64,000 nt of DNA, from assembly GCA_937926975.1 (NCBI GenBank), contig CALBCJ010000002.1, forward strand, positions 1 through 64,000. Reading direction: 5' to 3'. Origin of the DNA: an uncultured Propionibacteriaceae bacterium. Lineage in GTDB: Bacteria > Actinomycetota > Actinomycetes > Propionibacteriales > Propionibacteriaceae. The notes under the pieces were generated by a model, which was given only the letters and a program-made list of their open reading frames with translations, ran no database searches and was not told the DNA's origin. Shown here piece after piece: positions 38,537 to 50,771 of the stretch (its first letter is position 1; every line of letters begins with the position of its first letter). The position numbers and the translations under genes were made by a program.

Positions 38537-39931
38537 CTATCGAGGGATTACGAAGGCCATCAGGACCACCAGCGGCAGCGCCACCAGCGAGGCCATCCCG
38601 GTCACCGTGGTCAGCGACTTCAGCGCCCCGGTGGTCGACAGGCCCATCAGCGACTTGAACATCCAGAAGAAGTTCGAGTTCACGTGCACCGCGAACAGCG
38701 ACCCGGCGGCCACCGCGAAGCCGATCGCCAGCGGCGAGACCTGGATTGAGCTCAGCACCGGAGCAAGGATTCCACCGGCGGTGATGGCAGCGACCGAGAC
38801 CGAGCCGATCGCGACGTGCAGCACCACTGCCACGAACCAGGCCAGCACCACGCTGACGATCACCGAGGCACCCTCCTGAGCAGAGAACAGGCTGGCCAGC
38901 ACCGTGTCCAGCCCGGTCGCTGTGATCACCTCGCCGAGCGAGCCGCCGATCCCGGTGACCAGCAGGATCTCGCCGCTGGTCCGGAAGCCGTCACTCAGCA
39001 CCTCCTGGGTCCGCTCGGCACCGAGGGCGTAGCGCGCCAGCCCGAAGGCCAGCAGCAGCCCCAGGAAGAGGGCGATGTTGGCGTTGCCGAGAAAGGCGAT
39101 CACGTTGTTCGACTGCTTGAGAACCTTGAGGATCGCAGCGGTCGCGATCAGGACCAGCGGGATCGCGACCGGCAGCATCAGCACGCCCAGCGACATCTGG
39201 CGCGCCTTCGCCGGCAGGTCGCTCAGCGTGTCGGGCTCCGACGCCACCTCGGACTGCTCAGCCGGCTCATGCCCGCCGGACGCGTCGCCGAGCTCCGACT
39301 CCTCGTCGCGGTCCCGGTTCCACCAGCCGGTTCGCAGCAGGATCCCGTACAGGATGGTGGTCAGCACCGCCACCAGCGGGCCGAGGACGAAGCCGTACAT
39401 CAGCCAGGTGCCGAGCTCGATCCGGAGCAGTCCGGCGATCGAGATCGCCGCCAGTCCGGGCAGCACGAAGACATACCCGGAGAAGATGCCCACCCCGACC
39501 GCGGACGACATCCGGGCCAGGCCCCGGCTGCCCAGGTGCGGAGCGGTCGAGCGCGCCACCGGCGACGCCAGCACCACCTGCACGTCGACGTAGATCGAGG
39601 GGAAGATCGTCGACAGGGCGATGGTCATCGCGTACGGCATCCGCGAGGCCCCGAAGACTCTCACGAGGACCTGCACCAGCTTGCGGAAGGCTCCCATCGC
39701 GTGCAGCAGGGCCCCGATGAGGACTCCGAAGCCGATCAGCAGCCCGACCTTCACCATGATGTCGCCGAAGCCCTCGGTGATCGCGCTCACCGTTCCGGAC
39801 AGGGTGACACCCCCAGCCAGGCCGAGATAGAGACAGCCGACCAGGAGCGACAGCACCGGGTCGACCTTGAGCCAGATAATCAGTGCAACAACGACCGCGA
39901 TCGCGATCACGGTATGGATGGCGACGACCAT
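38537..39931 (-). CDS. GntP-family gluconate/organic-acid symporter
   Basis: A 464-residue permease with about 12 helices. The opening AIAVVVALIIWLKVDPVLSLLVG, GFGDIMVKVGLLIGFGVLIGALL, FPSIYVDVQVVLASP and GSVSVAAITAGGILAP match GntP transporters for gluconate and related acids. A charged loop of about 45 residues in the middle (NRDRDEESELGD...) is longer than usual. ATG 39931 follows GAGAGG. No metabolic partner genes are adjacent, so the substrate is not fixed. Confidence 0.88.
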   Translation of the reverse strand: MVVAIHTVIAIAVVVALIIWLKVDPVLSLLVGCLYLGLAGGVTLSGTVSAITEGFGDIMVKVGLLIGFGVLIGALLHAMGAFRKLVQVLVRVFGASRMPYAMTIALSTIFPSIYVDVQVVLASPVARSTAPHLGSRGLARMSSAVGVGIFSGYVFVLPGLAAISIAGLLRIELGTWLMYGFVLGPLVAVLTTILYGILLRTGWWNRDRDEESELGDASGGHEPAEQSEVASEPDTLSDLPAKARQMSLGVLMLPVAIPLVLIATAAILKVLKQSNNVIAFLGNANIALFLGLLLAFGLARYALGAERTQEVLSDGFRTSGEILLVTGIGGSLGEVITATGLDTVLASLFSAQEGASVIVSVVLAWFVAVVLHVAIGSVSVAAITAGGILAPVLSSIQVSPLAIGFAVAAGSLFAVHVNSNFFWMFKSLMGLSTTGALKSLTTVTGMASLVALPLVVLMAFVIPR

Positions 39932-40212
39932 GTCAGCCTCTCAGCGTGGGGACTACCTCACCTGAGCCTAGAGCCACTTCCGCCCGCAGCGCTGGCGATT
40001 CCCCAGATCCGTGCCCCTGGTGGGGGCCTCCAGCGTACGGCTCCTCCCGCACCCCCAGGCCTGGGCCGTTCGGCCGCGACGCCTGCCCTGGCCCGTGGCG
40101 ACCTGCCAGACCACCGTACGGCTCCGCGACTCCCAAGCAGCCAAGACGTACTCAGCGGCGTCTACTGGACGATTTTCCCCTCATACTCGCTGCAGACAAA
40201 CTCCGTGGCGCA

Positions 40213-40218
40213 TAGAGT
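40213..40218 (+). promoter_or_regulatory. -10 element of the AAA ATPase gene
   Basis: TAGAGT lies exactly six bases before ATG 40225 without a ribosome site, so the mRNA is probably leaderless. Confidence 0.6.
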
Positions 40219-40224
40219 GGGGTC

Positions 40225-41493
40225 ATGCAGCTGCTCGCCCTTACCGCGCAGAACCACAAGTCCCTGCGCGACGAGGCGGTCTGGGACCTCGTCGCCGGGT
40301 CGAAGCCTCTCTCGGCTTTCCCGGCAGTCGGCATCTTCGGCGCCAACGCCTCCGGAAAGTCCACCGTGCTCGACGCCTTGCGCTATGTGGTGGCCGCGGT
40401 CCGCGAGTCCGCGTCCAGCTGGCTGAGCTATGACCAGCCGGTACGGGCTCCGTTCCGTTTCGACAAGGTCCTCGCTGAAGGGCCCAGCCGCTACGAGCTC
40501 GACTTCATGATCGAGGGCACCCGTCACCAGTACGGGTTCGAGATCGACCCGGCCGGGATCGTCCGGGAGTGGCTGGGCCAGTGGGCGACCTCGCGTCGCC
40601 GCAGCCTCTTTCACCGCGAGCGTGACCAGGTCCAGTACGGGCGAGGCGTCGCCAGCACGGGCCCGCTGGCGCCCACCGAGCTCCTTCTCAGCCGCGCGCT
40701 ACGACTCGGTCACGAGCTGCTGAAGCCGGTCGCCCAGGCCATCAGCGACGGGGTCACCTTCGCGCCGTTCGGTGATGCCGCCCGGCAGCACCGGGTCCAC
40801 GAGATCATTGACCAGATCGCCAGCATGTCGCCGGGGACTCTCCAGGCCGTGCTCCAGATCGCCGACATCGGGATCGAGGAGGTCACCGTACGCGAGGACG
40901 TCGTCCCGCCCGAGGTGCTGTCGCGGGTCCAGCGAGCTCTTGCTCTGCTGTCGGGCAGTGACCCCGAGCCTCCCGATGACGGGCGGGCACCGGCCGAGGA
41001 GCTGTCGCAGACGACGAAGACCGCTGTGGCCCGGTCTCTGGAGTTCCACCACCAGCCCGGCGGGGCTGCTCCCCTGTCGATGGACGAGGAGAGCGACGGC
41101 ACCCTGGCCTGGCTGGCGCTGGCGGTTCCGGCCATCAACCGGCTCCGTCAGGGTGGTGTGTACGTGGTCGACGAGCTCGACTCCAGCCTGCACCCCTACC
41201 TGGCACAGACCCTGATCGGGTTCTTCCAGGACCGCCAGGTCAACACCCAGCAGGCCCAGCTGCTGTTCACCAGCCACGACTCGTACCTGCTGTCGAACCA
41301 GTGCGACCTGAACCTGGCCAAGGGCCAGATCTGGTTCACCGAGAAGGAGCGCGACGGGTCCACCAGTCTCTTCTCCCTGGCGGACTTCGCCCGGCACCGC
41401 GACGACAATGTGGCCAAGCGCTACCTCGAGGGTCGGTACGGGGCGGTCCCTGTCCTGGCCCCCAGCCTGGTCCACCGGCTCCTCCCCGCATGA
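40225..41493 (+). CDS. AAA ATPase of the RloA/AAA_21 type
   Basis: A 422-residue SMC/ABC-like ATPase. QNHKSLRDE and GIFGANASGKSTVLDAL (Walker A) open the protein. YVVDELDSSLHPYLAQTLIG is Walker B, and LLFTSHDSYLLS the switch His. The middle section is helical. Such ATPases, paired with a RloB nuclease-like partner, form defence or abortive-infection modules. Here the partner gene is cut down to 23 codons directly downstream, in the ATGA overlap. The ATPase itself looks intact. Confidence 0.86.
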   Translation: MQLLALTAQNHKSLRDEAVWDLVAGSKPLSAFPAVGIFGANASGKSTVLDALRYVVAAVRESASSWLSYDQPVRAPFRFDKVLAEGPSRYELDFMIEGTRHQYGFEIDPAGIVREWLGQWATSRRRSLFHRERDQVQYGRGVASTGPLAPTELLLSRALRLGHELLKPVAQAISDGVTFAPFGDAARQHRVHEIIDQIASMSPGTLQAVLQIADIGIEEVTVREDVVPPEVLSRVQRALALLSGSDPEPPDDGRAPAEELSQTTKTAVARSLEFHHQPGGAAPLSMDEESDGTLAWLALAVPAINRLRQGGVYVVDELDSSLHPYLAQTLIGFFQDRQVNTQQAQLLFTSHDSYLLSNQCDLNLAKGQIWFTEKERDGSTSLFSLADFARHRDDNVAKRYLEGRYGAVPVLAPSLVHRLLPA

Positions 41494-41561
41494 AGTCCCG
41501 GCGCCCGTCACGCCAGGCCCGTCTGAAGGGCCTTGTGCTCACAGAGGGGGAAGAGACCTGA
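41490..41561 (+). pseudogene. Truncated rloB
   Basis: ATG 41490 overlaps the ATPase stop and encodes 23 residues (...RLKGLVLTEGEET) before TGA. RloB proteins begin with a basic tail and then I-L-x-V-x-E-G-E-x-T-E. The match stops exactly in that motif, and nothing RloB-like follows before tmk. The gene was therefore cut by deletion soon after the first strand. The 23-residue match is short, so the assignment also relies on the neighbouring RloA-type ATPase. Confidence 0.6.
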
Positions 41562-41612
41562 TCGGGGCATGACCAGGTCCCGAGAGGTCGGTGGGCCCGC
41601 TAGGGTCGGGCC

Positions 41613-42230
41613 GTGACGTCCGGACTGTTCGTGGTGCTCGAAGGGGGCGACGGGGCGGGCAAGACCACCCAGGTCAGCCGGCTGGAGGCCTGGCTGCGGG
41701 CGGCCGGCCGTGATGTGGTGGTCACGTACGAGCCGGGCGACACCCGGGTCGGGGCAACCATCCGGCGGCTGCTGCTCGACCCGGAGACCGGCGACCTGGC
41801 GGCCCGCGCCGAGGCCCTGCTGTACGCGGCTGACAAGGCCCAGCACGTCGCCGAGGTGGTGCAGCCGGCGCTGGCCCGGGGGGCGGTGGTGGTCTGCGAC
41901 CGGTACCTGGACTCGATGGTCGCCTACCAGGGAGCAGGCCGGGTCCTGGACGCCGACGAGGTCCTCCGGCTCGGCAGCTGGGCCACCGGCGGGCTGCTGC
42001 CCGACCTGACCGTCCTGCTCGACGTGGAGGTCGCCCGGGCAGTCGGGCAGAAGGACCGGCTGGACCGGGTCGAGGCGGCCGGGACCGACTTCCACGAGCG
42101 GGTCCGCCGGCACTTCCTGGCCCTGGCCGCCCACGACCCGCAGCGCTACCTGGTGCTGGACGGGCGAGCACCGATCGAGGTGGTCGAGCAGCAGATCCGG
42201 ACCCGGGTGGAGGCTCTCCTCGCCCGCTAG
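41613..42230 (+). CDS. tmk: Thymidylate kinase
   Basis: A 205-residue enzyme that phosphorylates dTMP to dTDP. The P-loop is LEGGDGAGKTTQ. Then come YEPGDTRVG (the family's E-P-G motif), the DR(Y) motif VVCDRYLDSMVAYQGAG and the lid region GQKDRLDR. GTG 41613 lies six bases after TAGGGT (41601-41606), indicating leaderless transcription. In many Actinobacteria tmk and holB are adjacent; here about 7.5 kb with accessory genes separates them. Confidence 0.95.
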   Translation: MTSGLFVVLEGGDGAGKTTQVSRLEAWLRAAGRDVVVTYEPGDTRVGATIRRLLLDPETGDLAARAEALLYAADKAQHVAEVVQPALARGAVVVCDRYLDSMVAYQGAGRVLDADEVLRLGSWATGGLLPDLTVLLDVEVARAVGQKDRLDRVEAAGTDFHERVRRHFLALAAHDPQRYLVLDGRAPIEVVEQQIRTRVEALLAR

Positions 42231-42372
42231 CCGGACCATGAACCTGGGTCTGCGCCCGGCACCTCAGGCAACTGGCGCTTCCGACGAGTGCCGCCTGGCA
42301 AGGGATGACCCTGCCCAGGTCCGGCGAGATCAGCCGAGGAGGACCGGAGCGGCTCCGAGAGCGACGAGCCGC

Positions 42373-45075
<2,703 letters not shown>

Positions 45076-45318
45076 TGCGCCCACCCTTTCGTTGTGTGCA
45101 TGCCCCACGGGAGAAGTCGCCGCCACTGTAGACCACGGTTCTGACAGGCGCCGCTGAGCGCACCGTACGGCGGGACCGCGCTGTACGGGCGGGGGCCGTC
45201 TCAGGTCCCGGACAAGGAGTCTCGCGGCAGGCACTCCCCGAGCCGCCCCGGCTGCTGGTGCGCGGGGCCGCCGCTGGCCGGGCCCGCCCGGTCGGCTGGC
45301 CCGTGGCAGTCTGGGCCG

Positions 45319-46794
45319 GTGCCGCTGCTGACCCCTGACCAGACGTCCGCCCTGCGCGAGGCGCTGGTGACCGCCTCGTACACCGTCGACGACTGCCTGG
45401 CCGCGATCGGCGAGGCCGGGCAGCAGGCCCTGGAGCGCAACCACACGGTCGCCGCCGACCGGGCACTGGCGGGCCGTGACGACCCGCTGGCGACACTGCT
45501 GCGGCTGTTCGTGCTGCAGCAGCCGGTACGGCTGGAGGCGGCCAGGCGGGCGCTGCCGACCGAGCCGCTGCTGGCGGCCGGGGTCCTGGCGGGCGGGTCG
45601 GGCCTGGTCCGGGCGACGGTCGACATCCGCCCGTACGGGGCGGACGACGGCACCTCGGGCTGGGTGGTGTCCGACCACGCGGCAAGCCTGGACACGGCCC
45701 GAGGGAAGCCGGCGCCCGAGCAGGTGCTGGGGGTCTCGCCGGCCTCGACGACGCTGGCCCAGCTGACGCCTCGGCGGCCGGTGGGGACCGCGCTCGACCT
45801 GGGCACCGGCTGCGGGGTGCAGGTGCTGCACCTGGCCCGGCACACCGAGCGGGTGATCGCGACCGACCTCAACCCGCGGGCGCTGCTGCTGGCGGAGCTG
45901 AGCCTGGGGCTGAGCGAGGTGAGCGCCGAGCTGCGGCTCGGGTCGCTGTACGAGCCGGTGCCGGAGCAGGTGGACCTGGTCGTCACCAACCCGCCGTTCG
46001 TGATGTCGCCGCCGGGGCCGCAGCGCCTGGTGTACCGGGAGGGGTCGCACCCGGCGGACGGGCTGGTGCGGGAGGTGGTCGTCGGCGGCGCTGCCCGGCT
46101 GGCCCCGGGCGGGGTGCTGCAGGTGCTGGGGAACTGGGCGCACGTCCGGGGTGTGCCGTGGCAGGAGCGGCTCGAGTCCTGGGTGGCCGGGACCGGCTGC
46201 GACGCGTACCTGGTGCAGCGCGAGCTGCTCGACCCGTACCAGTACATCGAGATCTGGCTGGCCGACGCGGGCCTGGCCGGGACCAGCGAGTACCGGCGGC
46301 GGTACGAGCAGTGGCTGGCGTACTTCGACCAGGCTGGGATTGAGGCGGTCGGGATGGGCTGGGCGACGCTGCGGCGCAGCGGCCGGGAGCAGCCGCTGGT
46401 CCGGGTCGAGGACTGGCCGCACCCGGTGCAGCAGCCGGTCGCCGAGGCGCTGCTCGGCACGCTGGAGGCAGCCGACCTGGCCGGGCTGAGCGACGCGGAG
46501 CTGCTGGCGGGGCGCTGGGTGCTCGACCCGTACGTGACGCAGGAGACGCTCGGGTATCCGGGCGCGGCCGACCCGTCGCACGTGGTGCTGCGCCAGACCA
46601 CCGGGCTGCGGCGTGGGGTCGAGGTCGGCACCGCCCTGGGCGGGGTGCTGGGCGCCTGTGACGGGGAGCTGGACCTCGCCACGATCATCGCGGCGGTCGC
46701 CGGGATCTGCGAGGTCGAGGTGTCCGGGCTCAGCGCCGAGGTTCTGCCCCGGCTCCGCCAGCTGGTCGCCGACCTCTGGCTGACCAAGGCTTAG
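45319..46794 (+). CDS. HemK-like SAM-dependent methyltransferase
   Basis: A 491-residue protein. Residues 1-150 are a helical, winged N-terminal domain. Residues 155-320 are a Rossmann methyltransferase with the SAM loop ALDLGTGCGVQVL, DLNP and the catalytic NPPF motif used by N5-glutamine and N6-adenine methyltransferases. The C-terminal 160 residues resemble another winged helix. Actinobacteria carry this three-part protein near topA. The target is unknown. GTG 45319 follows a weak -10 CAGTCT by six bases. Confidence 0.85.
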   Translation: MPLLTPDQTSALREALVTASYTVDDCLAAIGEAGQQALERNHTVAADRALAGRDDPLATLLRLFVLQQPVRLEAARRALPTEPLLAAGVLAGGSGLVRATVDIRPYGADDGTSGWVVSDHAASLDTARGKPAPEQVLGVSPASTTLAQLTPRRPVGTALDLGTGCGVQVLHLARHTERVIATDLNPRALLLAELSLGLSEVSAELRLGSLYEPVPEQVDLVVTNPPFVMSPPGPQRLVYREGSHPADGLVREVVVGGAARLAPGGVLQVLGNWAHVRGVPWQERLESWVAGTGCDAYLVQRELLDPYQYIEIWLADAGLAGTSEYRRRYEQWLAYFDQAGIEAVGMGWATLRRSGREQPLVRVEDWPHPVQQPVAEALLGTLEAADLAGLSDAELLAGRWVLDPYVTQETLGYPGAADPSHVVLRQTTGLRRGVEVGTALGGVLGACDGELDLATIIAAVAGICEVEVSGLSAEVLPRLRQLVADLWLTKA

Positions 46795-46930
46795 ACCGGT
46801 ACGGGTGAAGCCCGCCTCACGGGGAGCGGGGCGAGGCACCGCGCGGGAGCAGGCCGCGACCGAGATCGCCCGGAGCAGGCCCCAGCACGGCAGGGCGGGA
46901 CTGTCGGTGCCCGCTCCTAGAGTGGCGCCT

Positions 46931-49477
46931 GTGATCCCGTCCTGGCTGCTTGACGACCCGCGGGTGGTCCATGTCGACCGGAGCCCGGCGGTCGCCGCGG
47001 TCACCGGGAGCTGGCCGTCGTGGGCGCCTGCCGGGCTGCTGGAGCGGCTGGCGGCGGCGGGGATCACTCAGCCGTGGCGCCACCAGGTGGAGGCAGCGCA
47101 GGCGCTGCGGGACGGGCAGCACGTGGCGCTGGCGACGGGCACCGCGTCGGGCAAGTCCCTGGCGTACCTGCTGCCGATCCTGGCCGCGACCTGGCCCTGG
47201 CCGGAGCCGACCCGGCTCACCTGGCCGCTGCCGCGCCCGCCGCGGCGCCGCGGGCGGCGGGTGCTGGCGCCACCGCTGCCAGGCCAGGAGCCGCTGCCGG
47301 GGCTGGAGGACGAGGTGGTGCTGGCCTGGGTTCCCCCAGATCCGGGCACAACCCCTAGCCAGCGCCGGGATAAGGGTGCCGAGAACCGGTCCACGGCGCT
47401 CTACCTGGCCCCGACCAAGGCCCTGGCGCACGACCAGCTGCGGGCCTGCCAGGCGCTCGGGCCCAGCGGCTGGCGGATCACCGCCGTGGACGGTGACTCC
47501 TGCGCCCAGGAGCGCCGGTTCGCCCGCGAGCTCGCGACCTGCGTGCTCACCAACCCAGACCTGCTGCACCGCTCGGTACTGCCGAACCATGCCCGGTGGC
47601 GGTCGTTTCTGAGCCGCCTCGGGTACGTGGTGGTGGACGAGGCGCACCGCTACCGCGGTGTCTTCGGGGCCCAGGTGGCGCTGGTGCTGCGGCGGCTGCG
47701 GCGGCTGTGCGCCCGGTACGGGGCGGAGCCGACCTTCGCGGTGGTGTCGGCCACGGCCGGGGAGGGTGCGGCTGAGGCGGCGGCCAGGCTGCTGGGTGAG
47801 GAGCCGTCGGCGGTCACCCCGGTGACCTGGGACTGTGCCCCGCACGGGGAGCGGACCACGCTGCTGTGGCGTCCGACCGCGTCCGCCGAGGACGAGACCG
47901 CCGAGCTTCTGGCCCGGCTGGTGGCTGACGACCGGCAGACGCTGGCTTTCGTCGGCTCTCGCCGGGCCGCCGAAGTGGTCGCCCGCAAGGCACGACAGGG
48001 CTGTTTCGGCGAGGCCGGGGCGGACCGGGCCCGCGCGGCCAGGAGCCCCGCCCCGACGGTGGCCGCGTACCGCAGCGGCTACCTGGCCCGGGACCGGCGG
48101 AGCCTGGAGCAGGGCCTGCGCGACGGCTCGGTCCGGGGCGTGGCCACCACCAGTGCGCTGGAGCTGGGAGTCGACCTGGCCGGGGTCGATGCGGTGGTGG
48201 TCTCCGGCTTCCCCGGCTCGGTGGCGTCGTTTCGGCAGCAGTCGGGCCGGGCTGGGCGGGGCACCGGTGAGGCGGTGACGGTGCTGGTCGCGCGGGAGGA
48301 CCCGCTCGACGCGTACCTCTTCGAGCACCCCGAGCTGATCCTGCGCGAACCGGTCGAGGCGGCCGTGCTCGACCCGGCCAACCCGGCGGTGCTGGGCCCG
48401 CAGCTCGGCGCCGCGGCCCAGGAGCTGCCGCTCACCGAGGCCGACGAGCGCTGGTTTGGACCGGCGATGCACCCGGTGCTGCACCGGCTGGTCGAGCACG
48501 GCACGCTGCGCCGACGGGCCAAGGGCTGGTACTGGTGCCACCGGCAGCGGGCCGTGGACGCGGTTGACCTGCGCTCAGGCACCACGCAGCCGGTGGAGAT
48601 CATCGAGTCGGCGACCGGCCGGGTGGTCGGCTCGACCGACACCGCCCGTGCTCACCGCAGCGTCCACCCGGGCGCGGTGTACCTGCACCAGGGCGAGCAC
48701 TGGGAGGTGGAGCGGCTCGACGAGGAGGCCGGCGAGGCCTGGGTACGGGCGGTGCAGCCCTCGTACAGCACCCACCCGCTGTCGTCGACCAGTGTCACGG
48801 TGCTCGCCGACCAGACCCACCGGGGGCTCGGGCAGGGCGAGGTGCACCGGGGCACGGTGGAGATCGTCAGCCAGGTCACCGGCTACCTGGTGCGGGACCT
48901 GGCCACCGGGGAGGTGACCGGCAGGGTCCCGCTCGACCTGCCGAGCCGTACCCTGCGGACCCAGGCCACCTGGTTCACCCTGCCGCCGTCGGTCACCCCC
49001 CGGTCTGGGCGAACCAGCGGTGAGGAACGACTGGCCGTACCACGGCTGAAAGGGCCTCTTCACCGCGCAGAGGAGGACGACCGGGGTGACAGCGCAGCGG
49101 CCGAGCCGCGGCGGATCGGGCGCCAGAGCACACAGCGGTACGCAGCCGCGCACGCCGTGGAGCACACCCTGCTGGGTCTGCTGCCGACCTTCGCCCACAA
49201 CGACCGCTCTGACACCGGCGGCGCCTCTTTCGCCCAGCACCTGGGCACCGGCGCGCTGACCGTCCTGATCTATGACGTCTGCCCTGGTGGGTCGGGCTTT
49301 GCGGCTGCCGGGTACGCCCGTGCCGAGGACTGGGCGAGCGCCGCCCTGTCACGGCTGGAGCGCTGCGGCTGCACCCAGGGGTGCCCGCGCTGCTGCGTCT
49401 GGCCGGGCTGCCCCACCGCCAACGACGCCATCGACAAGCAGGCGGCGATCCAGGTGCTGCACGCCCTGGTCTGCTGA
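46931..49477 (+). CDS. DEAD/DEAH-box helicase with DUF1998 (MrfA/YprA-like)
   Basis: An 848-residue superfamily 2 helicase. ATGTASGKSLAYLLP is motif I, VVDEAHRY motif II, VVSATAG motif III, and GVDLAGVDAVVVSGFPGS with QQSGRAGRG motifs V-VI. The C-terminal DUF1998 module keeps its zinc cysteines (CGCTQGCPRCC...GC). MrfA-type enzymes repair DNA damage such as mitomycin adducts. GTG 46931 lies seven bases after TAGAGT, which is why the longer frame from 46805 is not used. Together with the Tad genes to the right it forms the familiar actinobacterial helicase/secretion neighbourhood. Confidence 0.9.
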   Translation: MIPSWLLDDPRVVHVDRSPAVAAVTGSWPSWAPAGLLERLAAAGITQPWRHQVEAAQALRDGQHVALATGTASGKSLAYLLPILAATWPWPEPTRLTWPLPRPPRRRGRRVLAPPLPGQEPLPGLEDEVVLAWVPPDPGTTPSQRRDKGAENRSTALYLAPTKALAHDQLRACQALGPSGWRITAVDGDSCAQERRFARELATCVLTNPDLLHRSVLPNHARWRSFLSRLGYVVVDEAHRYRGVFGAQVALVLRRLRRLCARYGAEPTFAVVSATAGEGAAEAAARLLGEEPSAVTPVTWDCAPHGERTTLLWRPTASAEDETAELLARLVADDRQTLAFVGSRRAAEVVARKARQGCFGEAGADRARAARSPAPTVAAYRSGYLARDRRSLEQGLRDGSVRGVATTSALELGVDLAGVDAVVVSGFPGSVASFRQQSGRAGRGTGEAVTVLVAREDPLDAYLFEHPELILREPVEAAVLDPANPAVLGPQLGAAAQELPLTEADERWFGPAMHPVLHRLVEHGTLRRRAKGWYWCHRQRAVDAVDLRSGTTQPVEIIESATGRVVGSTDTARAHRSVHPGAVYLHQGEHWEVERLDEEAGEAWVRAVQPSYSTHPLSSTSVTVLADQTHRGLGQGEVHRGTVEIVSQVTGYLVRDLATGEVTGRVPLDLPSRTLRTQATWFTLPPSVTPRSGRTSGEERLAVPRLKGPLHRAEEDDRGDSAAAEPRRIGRQSTQRYAAAHAVEHTLLGLLPTFAHNDRSDTGGASFAQHLGTGALTVLIYDVCPGGSGFAAAGYARAEDWASAALSRLERCGCTQGCPRCCVWPGCPTANDAIDKQAAIQVLHALVC

Positions 49478-49852
49478 GACACCCCCGCCTCGTCACCAGT
49501 CACCTCAGCCAGCTGGCTGTCGCCCCGGCGGCCGCCCTGACCCTGCCCCCGTACGGGCCTCCCCACGCGCATCCACGTCTGCTCTGCTGGAGCAGACGCC
49601 AGCCTTCGGGCAGCTTCCCCCCGCACCGCGCAACCACCACGGCCCACCAGCAGGACGCGCCCTCGGCAGCGGCTGTCACGGGCTCCCGGCGAGTGCCCTC
49701 CACCGCTCCTGCCGGAGCCCGGCCCGGCTGACTGCAGGGGTACGGAGGGTGCTCGGTGCCGGTGCTGGTGCCCGGGCAGCCCCGTCCGTGGGCGACCACG
49801 ACGAGGTCGACGCCCCTCGAGGCCCTCCGAGCCCAGCCCGCAGGACCAGGCA
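49478..49852. other. Intergenic region, no gene seen
   Basis: About 375 bases between the helicase stop and the convergent oxidase stop. Open frames are Arg/Pro-rich shadows only. I see no convincing RNA gene or strong terminator. Confidence 0.6.
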
Positions 49853-50482
49853 TCACACTCCTCGAGCGACCAGGGCGCTCACCGAGGGCGGCTGGTCCGC
49901 GCTGCACCAGGTGGCTCGCTGCGGCGTCCCCAGGGTCCGGGTCACCGGCACCGTGCCGCACCAGGCCTCGGTCGGCTCCTCCGGCTCCGCCGCCCCGTGG
50001 CTACGGGTCTTGTACAGCCACTCCCCGTCACGGATCGGCAGCGCACAGATGCCGGTCGCGGCGAGCTCCTTGGCGGTGGAGGGTCGGACCTCGGCGGCCC
50101 GCCCCGGGAAGACCACCTCCGCGAAGGCAGCGAGGGCGGCCTCCTTGTCGGGCCCGGTGAGCTGGTCGACGGTGCCGCTGATGGTGGCGGACCGGTAGTC
50201 GGCGCTCGAGCTGAAGGTGCTCGGCCCCAGGACCCAGGAGTCCTGGACGAAGACGGTGTAGACCACCGGCGCTCCGGCCGCGAGGTGCCGCAGCAGCCCG
50301 GCCCCGGTCGACCCGTGGAAGAGCAGGCGGTCCCCGTCCAGCGCGTGCAGGATCGGCACCGCCCAGGGCAGGCCGTCGTGGGTGACGCTGGACAGCACGC
50401 CGGTCGGTACCACGCGGAGCAGGTCGTCGAGCAGCGCCCGGTCGCTGCGCCCGCGCTCTGGGTGTCGTCCGAGTCGTCGCAT
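49853..50482 (-). CDS. Pyridoxamine 5'-phosphate oxidase-like flavin protein
   Basis: A 209-residue split-barrel protein of the FMN-binding PNPOx-like group. The sequence THDGLPWAVPILHALDGDRLLFHGS is the usual start, with SATISGTVDQ as a central strand. Conserved FMN contacts include the R and T residues around these strands. ATG 50482 opens MRRLGRHPERG; the longer frame further right is not conserved-looking. Related proteins bind FMN, F420 or haem, so the activity is open. The 289 bases to its right hold nothing convincing. Confidence 0.82.
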   Translation of the reverse strand: MRRLGRHPERGRSDRALLDDLLRVVPTGVLSSVTHDGLPWAVPILHALDGDRLLFHGSTGAGLLRHLAAGAPVVYTVFVQDSWVLGPSTFSSSADYRSATISGTVDQLTGPDKEAALAAFAEVVFPGRAAEVRPSTAKELAATGICALPIRDGEWLYKTRSHGAAEPEEPTEAWCGTVPVTRTLGTPQRATWCSADQPPSVSALVARGV

Positions 50483-50771
50483 GGTGCACGAGCATTCCGT
50501 GAGGCCCGTCGCTGCGCAACTGAGCCGTCGGTCCCGGAGGCTTCCGCGGGTCTGGTCCCGGGCCCTGCGGCTGCCCGTACGGGTTCGGCGTCGCTCCCGG
50601 AGTCTGGTACCACAGGTCCTCCCAAGCACTGCCAGAACGAGCGAGGCAGGGCCCACGCCGGATGCTGACGCGCTGACGAGCAGCCGGCAGCCGGTGTGAG
50701 CCTGTCGGCCAGCCCGACCACTACCGGCCCGGCCGGCCCAGGCCACGGCGGTCGAGCCGGGCTGGTCAGCA

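Noticed and set aside
45076..47067. Extension of the topA frame by about 660 codons
   Set aside because: The added part is antisense to the methyltransferase gene, lacks any motif, and the TOPRIM start is preceded by a good ribosome site and GTG at 45075.
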